Shown piece after piece: positions 45,900 to 54,621 of a stretch of 64,000 nt of DNA; the stretch's first letter is position 1, and the number at the start of each line of letters is the position of its first letter. A program made the position numbers and the translations under genes. This stretch comes from AP-15 sp963737145 (GTDB taxonomy: Bacteria > Pseudomonadota > Alphaproteobacteria > ATCC43930 > CGMCC-115725): the NCBI GenBank assembly GCA_963737145.1, contig CAVTRO010000007.1, positions 372,001 to 436,000 on the forward strand, given 5' to 3'. Below the pieces are notes generated by a model. The model was not told the DNA's origin. It ran no database searches and worked only from the letters and a program-made list of their open reading frames with translations.

Positions 45900-46300
45900 A
45901 GCGCAAGATTGGAACGGATCAGCTGCCGGCGCCCAGTGCGGCACTGCTGCCCCTCAATCAGGCGGCCGAAGCGGAACGCGCCGCCCGCGTCGGACAGCAA
46001 TTCGGCGCGGTAGCTCCGGGCTTGGTGCAGTATACCGCGGATCCCCTGTTCCGCGACCTGTGGTTGCGTGCGGATCTTGCGCCGCGGGATCGAAGCCTGG
46101 TCACGACCAGCGCTCTGATCGCCTCCGGCCAGGCCGCGCAACTGTCCTACCATCTCGACCGAGCCATGAATAACGGTTTCACCCAGTCCGAGGCCGCCGA
46201 GGTGATCACGCACCTCGCCTTCTACGCCGGCTGGCCCAATGCCTTCTCGGCCCTGCCCGTCGCGAAGGACATTTTCGAAAGCGCGCAGGTCGGCACGGAT
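45900..46300 (+). pseudogene. Carboxymuconolactone-decarboxylase-family protein, start lost
   Basis: An alkylhydroperoxidase-D-like domain is readable: RVGQQFGAVAPGLVQYTADP, FRDLWLRADLAPRDRSLVTT, and ITHLAFYAGWPNAFSAL. The frame is open upstream to the paoC end but holds no ATG, GTG or TTG before the domain, and downstream it runs on through the next gene without a stop at the expected place. The domain itself is whole. The CxxC of peroxidase-type members is absent. Probably inactive or expressed only as a fusion. Confidence 0.6.
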
Positions 46301-46368
46301 AGGCCGCCCCAAGGCCGGCCGGAAACAGCGATCGGCAGCGATCGCGATCAACACGGAGGAGCTCAACG

Positions 46369-47256
46369 ATGCGAGGAGCGGTTCTCTACGGTCCCGGTGA
46401 TGTGCGTTCGAGGAACGCCCCACCCGACGATTATCGAGCCGACGGATGCGGTTATCAGGATCTCGGCCACCTGCATCTGCGGGTCGGACCTGTGGCCCTA
46501 CCGCGGCCGCACTGCCGCATCGGGTACCAAACCTCCTGCCAGCACAAGGAGTTCGTCGGCGGAGCCCAAGCGCCGTTGCTGCGCGTGCCGCTTGCAGACG
46601 GCACTCTGGTCGCGGCGCCGGGGTTCCGCCGGATGACCTGCTGCCGAGCGTGCTGGCGCTGTCGGACGTGATGGGCACCGGCTGGTTCGCCGCCGATGCG
46701 GCGAACGTAAAGCCGGGCTCGACGGTTGTCGTCGTCGGCGACGGCGCGGTCGGCCTGCTTGGCGTTCAATCCGCCAAGCAAATGGGTGCGGAACGGATCG
46801 TCGCGATGAGCCGGCACGAGACGCGGCAGAAACTCGCCCGGGAGTTCGGCGCGACCGATATCGTCGCCGAAACGTGGCGACGCGGGCGTGGCGCGCATTA
46901 AGGAGCTGACCAAGGGTGTCGGCGCCGACTCGGTGCCTGGAGTGCGTCAGTGCGTCGGCACGTCGGAGTCGATGATGCAGGCCATCCATTGCACCCGACC
47001 AGGCGGGTCGGTGGGTTACGTCGGCGTCCCGCACGGTGTCGAGTTCGATGGCCAGGAGCTGTTCTTCGCGCATGTCCACCTCCACGGCGGCCCGGCCCGC
47101 GTGCGCCGCTACCTCCCCCGGCTGATCGAGCTCGCATGGCAGCGGAAGATCGAGCCCGGCAAGGTCTTCGACCTCACGCTGCCGCTCGACCAGGTCGCGG
47201 AAGGCTACCGCGCCATAAACGAGCGCCGTGCCGTCAAGGCCCTGCTGCGCTCGTAG
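46369..47256 (+). pseudogene. Zinc-dependent alcohol dehydrogenase with internal deletion and frameshifts
   Basis: Medium-chain dehydrogenase. MRGAVLYGPGDVR at the start (ATG 46369 after GGAGGAG), ISATCICGSDLWPYRG in another frame, then a jump to GAQAPLLRVPLADGTLV. About 45 residues holding GHE and the structural-zinc Cys are lost. The NAD domain is readable over two more frames (GSTVVVVGDGAVGLLG; GGSVGYVGVPHGVEFDGQ; LPLDQVAEGYRAINERRA) to the stop at 47256. At least three frameshifts. Clearly dead. Confidence 0.82.
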
Positions 47257-47303
47257 GGCCTGCGCGGGTGCTCAACGCCGCCCGGTAACGACGGAGAAAA
47301 GAA

Positions 47304-47596
47304 ATGCAGAAGCGCAAGCCAGGGAAAACCGGTTTGGAAGTGTCGGCGCTCGGACTAGGCTGCATGGGAATGAGTTCCAATTACGGCCAGCCAGGCGACA
47401 GGAAAGAAATGATCGCGGTGATTCGGGCTGCCGTGGACCGTAGCGTCAGCTTTTTCCACACCGCCGAATCCTACGGCCCTTTCACAAATGAGAAGCTCGT
47501 CGGCGAAGCTTTGGCCCGTTCCGCAACCGGGTGGTGATCGCGACCAAATTCGGCCACGGTATCGTATCCGCATCCCCGCGTTTTGGAGGCGATTGA
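47304..47596 (+). pseudogene. Aldo-keto reductase, truncated
   Basis: ATG at 47304 starts MQKRKPGKTGLEVSALGLGC and reads through FFHTAESYGPFTNEKLVGEA with the catalytic Tyr. A frameshift near 47515 and then a stop follow; the other frame gives NRVVIATKFGHGIV before ending at 47596. Only about 95 of some 330 residues remain; the barrel's second two-thirds are missing. Confidence 0.8.
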
Positions 47597-47607
47597 TGAA
47601 TTGGCCT

Positions 47608-47666
47608 CATAAGCCCATGCCGTACTCGCCGGCTAATTACCCAGACCCGCACTGACCAAATTTAAT
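47608..47666 (+). repeat. Intergenic repeat copy 2 (CATAAG..CCGGCTAAT..ACCAAATT)
   Basis: Partner of 41211-41270; lies between the aldo-keto reductase remnant and the cupin gene. Confidence 0.5.
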
Positions 47667-47701
47667 GTTGGAGAAAGACGGCGACTGAAAGGTTCAAAGC
47701 G

Positions 47702-48099
47702 ATGGAAATCAAGCAAATCGGCTCACAACCTTCCGCCAAAGGACCGGCCGAATATTTCACCGGCAGTGTGCGGATCGACCCGCTATTCCCGGCAACCGAT
47801 CCGTCGCGCGTCTCTGCCGGGCTCGTCACCTTCGAGCCCGGCGCCCGCACCGCCTGGCACACTCACCCGCTGAGCCAGAGATTGGTCGTCACGTCCGGCT
47901 GCGGCTGGTTCAGTGCTGGGGCGGACCCAAGCGGGAAATCCGCGCCGGCGATGTCGTCGTCTGTCCGCCCGGCGAGAAGCATTGGCACGGGGCGACCGCA
48001 ACTACCGCGATGAGCCACATCGCGCTCGACGGCAAGGTCGTCGATTGGATGGAGAAGGTCACCGACCAAGAATATCTGACCGCACCGGCGGCCGGATAA
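47702..48099 (+). pseudogene. Cupin (mandelonitrile-lyase-like), frameshifted
   Basis: ATG at 47702 reads AEYFTGSVRIDPLFPATDPS and PGARTAWHTHPLSQRLVVT to GCGW. One base is then missing near 47908 (TGGTT for TGGGTT), and the next frame continues VQCWGGPKREIRAGDVVVCP, EKHWHGATATTAMSHIAL and a stop at 48097-48099. Apart from this base the gene is complete. Such cupins are often encoded with carboxymuconolactone-decarboxylase, tautomerase and ADH genes, as here. Confidence 0.82.
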
Positions 48100-48122
48100 C
48101 CGGAACACCGGAGGAAATGACA

Positions 48123-48357
48123 ATGCCCCACGTGATCGTGAAGATGCATCCCGGCCGATCGGAGCAGCAAAAAGTCCAGCTTGCCGAAGCAATCGCCAGA
48201 GACGTGATGACGTTTACCGGCGTCGGGGGATGGTGCCGTTTCCGTCTCCATTGAGGAAATCGGACCGAGCCACTGGACGGAGAAGGTTTACCGGCCCGAT
48301 AGTCTGAACGGTTCCGGCAAGCTTTACAAGAAACCCGGATACAACCCGCTGAAATAG
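48123..48357 (+). pseudogene. 4-Oxalocrotonate-tautomerase-family protein, frameshifted
   Basis: ATG at 48123 gives MPHVIVKMHPGRSEQQKVQL with the catalytic Pro after Met. The run of five G at 48225-48229 carries one base too many. With four, the reading continues GDGAVSVSIEEIGPSHWTEK and ends with TAG at 48355-48357, a normal 77-residue product. It is 23 bases after the cupin stop, in the same orientation. Confidence 0.8.
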
Positions 48358-48383
48358 CCGGCTGACGTGAAGGAGGTGTTCCC

Positions 48384-49145
48384 GTGACCGAATGGTTCGA
48401 AGGCAAGGTCGCGCTGGTGACCGGAGCCGGCTCCGGCATAGGCCTTGCGACCGCCCGCGCCTTTGCCGACGCGGGTGCCGCCGTGGTCCTCGCCGATAAG
48501 GACGAGGAACCGGTCAACGCCGCCGCCCAAGAGCTGACGGCCGCCGGGCGGGACGCGATCGCCGTGCGCTGCGACGTCGCCGATGACGCCGAGGTGGTCG
48601 CGATGTTCGAGCGCACCGCGAGCAGGTTCGGGCGTCTCGACGCCGCCTTCAACAACGCCGGGATTATGCAACGCCGTGTCGACACGGCGGAAATCGAGAG
48701 CGACGAGTGGGACCGGGTGATCGCGGTCAATCTGCGTGGCGTCTGGAGCTGCATGAAGCACGAGCTGCGGCAAATGCTCCGCAATGGCGGCGGCGCGATC
48801 GTCAATTGCTCCTCGCTCGGCGGCGTCGTTGGCAATCCGGGCCTCGCCGCCTATCACGCGGCGAAGCACGGAGTCCTCGGCCTGACCAAGACCGCGGCTC
48901 TCGAATACGCGGCGCGCGGCATCCGCATCAACGCGGTTTGCCCGGGCTCCATCGATACGCCGATGGCGCAGTCGCTCACCGGCGGCGACCCGAAGGTGCT
49001 TGAAGAGATGGTAAAGCTGGAGCCGATCGGCCGCCTCGGCAAGCCGGAGGAGATCGCCGCTGCCGTGCTCTGGCTGTGCAGCCCCGGCGCCAGCTACGTC
49101 ATCGGGCACCCGCTTCTCGTCGACGGCGGATATACCGCGCGATGA
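48384..49145 (+). CDS. Short-chain dehydrogenase/reductase
   Basis: Classical SDR of 253 residues, NAD(P)-dependent, cytoplasmic. The cofactor loop is TGAGSGIG near 13-20, then AFNNAGIMQRR, the catalytic Ser in NCSSLGG, Tyr/Lys in AAYHAAKHG, and the C-terminal SYVIGHPLLVDGG. A GGAGG site precedes it (initiator GTG at 48384). It is fully intact among broken neighbours (cupin and tautomerase before it, monooxygenase and RibD remnants after). Substrate unknown; context suggests small alcohols or ketones. Confidence 0.92.
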   Translation: MTEWFEGKVALVTGAGSGIGLATARAFADAGAAVVLADKDEEPVNAAAQELTAAGRDAIAVRCDVADDAEVVAMFERTASRFGRLDAAFNNAGIMQRRVDTAEIESDEWDRVIAVNLRGVWSCMKHELRQMLRNGGGAIVNCSSLGGVVGNPGLAAYHAAKHGVLGLTKTAALEYAARGIRINAVCPGSIDTPMAQSLTGGDPKVLEEMVKLEPIGRLGKPEEIAAAVLWLCSPGASYVIGHPLLVDGGYTAR

Positions 49146-49185
49146 AGCGCTGCGGCGAGCGCTCGCTCGGAAATCGGCAAGACCG

Positions 49186-49367
49186 GAATACGCTATGAAC
49201 GCAAAGCCGTGTCATATCCGGGTATTTGTAATGTATAAAGATATCGATGCGTACAAGGCGCACGTTGAGTCCGCGAATTTCAAAAATACAAAGCCGCGAA
49301 AGAGGCGATGGTTAAGTCCCTTAACCTGGTGGCGATGAACCCTATCATTCTTGGCGCCAAGGAATAG
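49186..49367 (+). pseudogene. Antibiotic-biosynthesis-monooxygenase (ABM) domain remnant
   Basis: In two frames the sequence reads YKDIDAYKAHVESANF and YKAAKEAMVKSLNLVAMNPI with stop TAG at 49365-49367, the C-terminal half of a quinol-monooxygenase-like ABM protein. The N-terminal strand is missing apart from a possible YPGICN. Too short to function. Confidence 0.6.
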
Positions 49368-49383
49368 CGAGGGCAAACCGCTG

Positions 49384-49596
49384 ATGAAGCCGTATCTGAT
49401 CTGTCATATGATCGCGAGCGTGGACGGCCGCACGTTGCTGCGCCGATGGCGCCCGCTTGACGAAAGCCGCGGACAATTATTCGAGGGCCTGCATGAGCGG
49501 CTCGGCAGCGATGCCTGGCTGGTCGGCCGCGTCACCGGTCAGGAATACGCCAACTCGACGCCTATCCCCGGCAAGGCGAGCACAGCGCGTCCATGA
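49384..49596 (+). pseudogene. RibD C-terminal (dihydrofolate-reductase-like) fragment
   Basis: ATG at 49384 reads MKPYLICHMIASVDGRTLLR, then LHERLGSDAWLVGRVTGQEY, the first third of a RibD-C-type reductase. It then frameshifts and stops at 49596, and no continuation of the domain is visible. The region 49597-49760 holds nothing recognisable. Confidence 0.65.
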
Positions 49597-49889
49597 CCCG
49601 GTGGTCGCAGAGACCCCGTTCATGAATACCCCCCGTGAGGCGATAGTTAGGTGGCTGGAGTCCAACGATGTCGGCTAGTGGCACAACCCAGAAGGCTGGC
49701 CGCGACCAGTAACGGTCGCTTTCGATACCGGAGCGGACGCGCACCACTGAGGCACGCGAGCACATGCAGGTTCAATGGTCGATCTCGAACGACAACCTTC
49801 GCTACCGCGAAGTTTTTTCGTCCGTCCTCGAACTCCCCCGTGCCGCGGGCGCTTGGGTCTCGAACTGCTCGCCAGCGGGCAAGTCCAGG

Positions 49890-50343
49890 CGTCACGGAAT
49901 TCAAACGAGGCGCCTTGCTTCCCAAGTCGGCGCCTCAGCACGAAGAGGGAACCGGGGTAACCGAATCAGGATTGCTAAAATCCTGGCATGGCGAGAAGAC
50001 GCCGATTGAGATGGGCGACGTCGTCCTCACGCCGGGCTGGTGCTGGCACGAGCTCGGAGACGACGGCGACGTGCCTGCCTATTGGTTGGATGGGCTCGAC
50101 GTACCGTTCGCGCGCACGCTCCGAAAACATGTTCTATGAGGACAATCCAGTGCCGTTCGATCCGCAGCCTAGATCGGTGGCGACCTCGCCTTATCGCTTC
50201 CCGCGCGACGAAATCGCACGCCGGCTCGACAAGGCGACCGCCGATAACGAAGGCTTCCATGGGCCGCGCTTCACACTCGATGCCCCGACGATGCCAACCC
50301 TGCAGCTGACGATTACCGGTTGCCGGCCAGCATTTTTCGCTAG
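49890..50343 (+). pseudogene. Gentisate 1,2-dioxygenase-like cupin fragment
   Basis: One frame gives GEKTPIEMGDVVLTPGWCWH then AYWLDGLDVPFARTL; after a shift near 50125 the other gives FYEDNPVPFDPQPRS, NEGFHGPRFTLDAPTMPTLQ. These match the middle of gentisate dioxygenase, including the cupin His region (CWHELG). The N-terminal part before 49890 is not clearly recognisable, and the second cupin is absent; the sequence passes directly into an ABC permease gene. Confidence 0.6.
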
Positions 50344-50352
50344 GTCTTTGCG

Positions 50353-51040
50353 GTGAGCTGGCCGCACCAGATCGCGCTGGTGATACTGACGGTCGGCATG
50401 TTCCTGCTCGAAGTTGTTCCACTGGAGATCCAGCGCCGGGTCGTTAACGATCTCGGCAAGGAAAGATCATTTAGGGTCGTCGTGACCCTGTGCGCGGCTT
50501 ATGCGGGTTTTGTCCTCGTTCAGGGTGCGACGAAGCTCGGTCTCAATGTCTATCGCGGCTGGGTCGGGGAAAACGCGATACGGGATTTGCGCCGGCACGT
50601 CCTGGCTTATTTGAGGATCGCCCGGGCCGTCGCACCGGGCCCGGAGGCCCGCGGCGTCGCGGCGGCGATGATCGTCGGGGAAGTCGAGTCGATCGGCGGC
50701 TTTGTCGGCAGCAGCGTCTCCGAGCCTTTCCTTCAGGCCGGAATATTGCTTTCGGTGCTCGGATATATCGTCCACATCGACAGATGGATGGCAGCGGCGG
50801 CATTCGCTCTTTGTTGTGCCGCAGCTGATATTTGTGCCTCTGATGCAGGGTGCGATGAACCGCCGCGCCGGCGCGCGCGTGTGGATCTTGAGACCCTCGG
50901 CGTAAGCGCGGTCGATACGCGTGCAGCATCGGCCGAGCAGGACAGCTCCGACGGCAACCGGATCGACCGGGTGCTCCAGCTCAACATGGGAATTTACAAG
51001 CTCAAATTTTCGATGAATTTCCTGATGAACATCTGCAGCC
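50353..51040 (+). pseudogene. ABC transporter transmembrane domain, ATPase part lost
   Basis: Type-1 exporter membrane domain. GTG 50353 reads WPHQIALVILTVGMFLLEVV, GLNVYRGWVGENAIRDLRRH and GFVGSSVSEPFLQAGILLSV. A frameshift near 50811 leads to VPQLIFVPLMQGAMNRRAG, and another returns to VLQLNMGIYKLKFSMNFLMN, where similarity ends. The nucleotide-binding domain is missing. The start codon may also be internal, since the typical N-terminal residues precede it. Confidence 0.7.
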
Positions 51041-51143
51041 ACACAGCAAAACCGGCCATGCGCGGCCATTGTCGGAGCGCCGCAGTGCGCGCATGCCGTA
51101 CCGGCGATGTGGTCGGCAACCTCAAATGGAAGCGCGACCATAG

Positions 51144-51656
51144 TCACTTTACGACGATACGGCGGCCGAGAACGAATTCGTCGGCGCCCCTTTTTGCGAC
51201 CAGGTCGAATTGCCACTGGCCCGGCAGCGGCAGCGCCAGCTCTGCGGTGTACCGGCCCGGCTTTTCTTCATGGAGTTGCGTGCCGAGTTCGGGCGCCGAT
51301 CCTACCGGGCGCCAGGCCCGCAGCTCGACCGCGATGCCGGCGACCGGTGCGCCAGCCCGATCGGTAACCTCAAACCGCACGGGGCTCGCAACGAACGCTC
51401 GGGTCGGAGTATCGATCTGGGCCGCCCAGCCGAGCCTATCCTGCGCTGTCGCCGCAGCGATCTCGCGATTATAGGTTCGGCCATCCTCGAAGGGATGGGT
51501 CGAGACGAGCGCTGGCATCGAATGAAGCGCGAAAGAAACGAGCGCCGCATTGGCTGCGAGGACGGGCACCATCGCCGCCGGAAACACCCACGGGATCAAC
51601 GAGCGACGCCGCCCCGAGACCGACCGCTGCGAAGAAATCGCCACCTCGGCCATCAC
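51144..51656 (-). CDS. fixH: FixH-family cytochrome oxidase maturation protein
   Basis: Membrane protein (170 residues) needed with FixG, FixI and FixS for copper delivery and assembly of the cbb3 high-affinity oxidase. One transmembrane helix spans about 22-44 (IPWVFPAAMVPVLAANAALV), followed by a periplasmic immunoglobulin-like domain (FEVTDRAGAPVAGIAVELRA; PGRYTAELALPLPGQWQFDL). It starts 3 bases after the fixG stop. fixI and fixS, which should follow, are absent; pseudogenes on the other strand take their place. Intact on its own but without working partners here. Confidence 0.88.
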   Translation of the reverse strand: MMAEVAISSQRSVSGRRRSLIPWVFPAAMVPVLAANAALVSFALHSMPALVSTHPFEDGRTYNREIAAATAQDRLGWAAQIDTPTRAFVASPVRFEVTDRAGAPVAGIAVELRAWRPVGSAPELGTQLHEEKPGRYTAELALPLPGQWQFDLVAKRGADEFVLGRRIVVK

Positions 51657-51659
51657 CGC

Positions 51660-53107
51660 TCAGCTCTCCGGTCCGTGAAACGTTACCGGGTGGGTTATCG
51701 GAGATTCGTCTCCCTTCAGTGGCCGGGCCCTGAAAGCAAGCGGGACTTCGCCGCTCCCCAATCCGACCGGGGCGCGCAGCAGCACGCGGAAAGTGCCGAT
51801 CGTATCGGGTTTGACCCTAAGTCCGGCCCCTTTTTCCGCGGGTGTATCGCTCCCCTCCTGCCCCGCCACCGCGAGCCGGGCCCCGGGCAAACCGGTGATG
51901 CTCAGCTGAAAGCTGCGCGGTTCGGCGTTGAGGATCTTGATGGTATAGGCATTGCGGATGGCGCCGTCCGACAGGCGGACAAACAGCGGCGAGCGATCCG
52001 CGAGGATGCTCAGCTCAAAATCGAAGCGTGACAGCAGCGACCATTGCATCAGGCTCGAGCCCGCCAGCAGCACCAGCGCGTAGACGGCGGTGCGCGGCCG
52101 AACCAGCGCGGCGCGAAAGGGTGCGGCGAGGTCTCTCACTCCGCTCCCCGCTGCCTCGCGCATTGCCTGGCTGGAAAGGTCGATAAGACCCGGGGGATGG
52201 CCGACCCGCTTCATGACTTCGTTGCGCAGCCAATGCACTGCAGCTGCAATCCGTCGCGAATATCTATCCCCGTGGGGCATACGGCGAGGCATGATTTGCA
52301 GTCGCTGCAATCGCCGCGCCCGGTCTAGAACTCTCCTTTCTTGAGCTTGACGCGCGGCTCGCCGCGCCACTCGCGGTACATCACTGTCAACGTGTCGCGG
52401 TCCACCATCGCCGATTGAAAGCGCGGCCACGGGCACATGTAGGTGCAGACCTGCTCGCGCGCCCAGCCGGCGAGAAGATAAGTCGTCGCAGTAAACAGCA
52501 GGATGAAAAACAGCACGCTGGTCGACAGGTGCAGCGCCAGAAGATCGCGCGGCAGGCTTGGCGCGTCGTTGAAGTACATCACCCACGCACCGCCAGTGAC
52601 CAAGGCTATGACAATACAAAGCGTATGCTTGGCAACTTTGTGCGCGAGCGTCTCTACGTTCCACGGCCCGCGGTCGCGGTGCATGCGGACGGCGCGGTCG
52701 CCCTCGATAAGCCGCTCGGTCCACATGAAGAGATCGGTCCATACCATCTGCGGGCAGGCGTAGCCGCACGACATCCGGCCGAACAGGCTCGTCACAAAAA
52801 ACAGTCCCACCGCGCCAAGGATCAATAGGCCGGCGAGGTAATAAATTTCCTGCGGCCAGATCTCGATGCCGAGGAAGAACGCGCGCCGCCCCGGCATGTC
52901 GATCAGCAATGCCTGGCCGGGACGGCCCGGACCGCGCTCCCAGCGCAGCCAGGGAGCGACGTAGTAGACCGTCGGGCAAATTCCAAGTACGGCCCATTTG
53001 ATGCGGCGCACCGGGCCACGCACTGCCTTCGGATAGACCCTTACCCGGCTGGCATAGAGCTGGTCGGCCTGGTCCTGGGTACGGCCGGTCGCCGCGCTTC
53101 TATTCAC
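51660..53107 (-). pseudogene. fixG: Cytochrome oxidase accessory protein FixG/CcoG with stop codon and deletion
   Basis: GTG at 53107 overlaps the fixP stop. The N-terminal membrane half is intact: VYYVAPWLRWERGPGRPGQA, FGRMSCGYACPQMVWTDLFM, EQVCTYMCPWPRFQSAM. TAG at 52325-52327 then follows KLKKGEF. In the same frame the ferredoxin part continues CSDCKSCLAVCPTGIDIRDG and CIGCA, where about 18 bases are lost with a frame change (near 52222) before NEVMKRVGHPPGL. The last cluster Cys residues are gone. The C-terminal Ig-like domain is readable to 51660. Confidence 0.88.
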
Positions 53108-53785
53108 CGCCGCCGAGCGCATGAACATATACGGTCAGCATTTTGATCGGCGCCGGGTCGAACCGCTCGCCCCAGGCCGGCATCGAACCGTTGCGGGCCT
53201 TGATGATGACATCGACGACCGTCGCCTTGTCTACGCCGTAGAGCCAGATCTTGTCGTTGAGTCGGGGCGCGCCGACCTCACGATTGCCTTGACCGTGATC
53301 GCCGTGACAGAGAGCGCAATTGTGGCCGAAGATCTTGGTGCCGTTGCCCTCGGCAACCTGCCCCGTCGACAGCGACAGGACGTAGTCGACAACCTGGTAG
53401 ATTTGCGCCGGGGTTAAGAGGCCGTCGGGGCCGAAGCGCGGCATCTGCGGCTGGCGCGAATCCGGATCCGCATTGCGGATGCCGTAAGTGATCGTCTGGT
53501 GGATGTCGGCGAGGGTCCCGCCCCACAGCCAGTCTCATCGGCGAGATTGGGGAAGACCGTGGCTCCGGCGCCGCCGGCGCGATGGCAAGCAGTGCAGTTC
53601 TCGTCGAACGCCGCCTTGCCGCCCGCCACCGCGAAGGCGAAGAGCTCGGGATCGCGTTGGTGTCATCGAGCGGGGCAGCGGCGACTTTCTGGCGCATTCT
53701 CGACTGGGCCTGCGCGGCGGATGCCAGTTCCCGGTCCAATGCCTCACGGCTGGTATACCCGAGCACCCCGGTCGCGTGCTGGCCG
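53100..53785 (-). pseudogene. fixP: Cbb3 oxidase dihaem subunit FixP/CcoP, N-terminus lost and frameshifted
   Basis: Dihaem cytochrome c. First haem site: ENCTACHRAGGAG near 53590; second: GHNCALCHGDHGQG near 53320. The segment GTLADIHQTITYGIRNADPD between them is in another frame (shift near 53520). Upstream reads GVLGYTSREALDRELA in a third, then homology stops near 53775. The N-terminal membrane anchor and the fixN, fixO and fixQ genes that should precede it are missing; a CBS-domain fragment on the other strand begins instead. Stop TAG at 53100-53102. Confidence 0.85.
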
Positions 53786-53789
53786 AGGG

Positions 53790-54018
53790 AAGGAGCACCG
53801 ATACGAGGCTGGCCGAGGTCATGATGCATGATCCCGATTGCATCACGCCCGGCAAAAAAGCGATCGAAGCATTGCGCCTGATGGAAGACGGCCACTACCG
53901 GCACTTGCCGATTGTCGAAGAGACGGAAAGGTCGTCGGGATTGTTTCGCGTTTTGGATTTAAGCGGCCTCGAGCTCGATCGCCACGACGAGGAGACCGGC
54001 CTCTGGGAACGGATCTGA
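53790..54018 (+). pseudogene. CBS-domain protein, C-terminal fragment
   Basis: Reads LAEVMMHDPDCITPGKKAIE and LRLMEDGHYRHLPIVE, a second CBS motif. Two compensating frame changes follow (KVVGIVSRFGFKR is in the adjacent frame), and the end LELDRHDEETGLWERI returns to the first. The first CBS motif and the start are missing. It abuts the broken fixP end head-to-head. Confidence 0.72.
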
Positions 54019-54019
54019 A

Positions 54020-54598
54020 CTACAGTAATGCCGCTTGCTGAGGCGGATAGGTAATTCGCACACCTTCCACCTGCGCAAAAGGCGTGAGCTGGTGCGTCCG
54101 GTAATTGCTCTCCGATAAAATCTCGACGACCGGCACACCGCGCACACTGAGCGCATCGGCTACCAGCGAACGGTGGCAGCGCCACGGCACCGCTTCGGCG
54201 CACATGATCGCAATGGGTTTTTGGCGGCTCATGTGAATGAGCGCTTCGAGGGCGTCCTGAAACGCGCTGGTTTGCATGTAATCGGCGTAGCCGCGAAAGC
54301 TTCCGTTGCGCCAGCCGGTATTCGGGGAATCTTTGCGGGCGTGCCGCAGGCCGCCCAGCCCTTGAATGTGCACATATTCGAAGTGGTGTGCTGTCAGGCT
54401 GGCGGCCAGGGCGGTGTCGTTGAATTGCGGATTGTGCCGCGAACGCGGCATCGTCCGAATGTCCACGAGGCGGTCAATGCGATAGGTTTGCAGCAGGGCG
54501 ATGAAGCGCTCGATCGGCAGCGTCGAATGCCCGACAGTGAAGAGAGCCCCTTCCGGCCAATGCGCTGCTTGCGGGGGCGGATGTTCGTCCATCGCCAT
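54020..54598 (-). CDS. DUF488-family protein
   Basis: Protein of about 192 residues in the DUF488 family, function unknown. Start ATG 54598 or 54592 (both in frame, weak ribosome site). Family blocks: LFTVGHSTLPIERFIALLQ at the N-terminus, LVDIRTMPRSRHNPQFND, and the C-terminal MCAEAVPWRCHRSLVADAL with two conserved Cys. Complete. It follows the SDR gene at 54622 by 23 bases in the same orientation and is probably co-transcribed with it. Confidence 0.87.
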   Translation of the reverse strand: MAMDEHPPPQAAHWPEGALFTVGHSTLPIERFIALLQTYRIDRLVDIRTMPRSRHNPQFNDTALAASLTAHHFEYVHIQGLGGLRHARKDSPNTGWRNGSFRGYADYMQTSAFQDALEALIHMSRQKPIAIMCAEAVPWRCHRSLVADALSVRGVPVVEILSESNYRTHQLTPFAQVEGVRITYPPQQAALL

Positions 54599-54621
54599 CA
54601 GCAGAGCCCGGTGACACGCCG

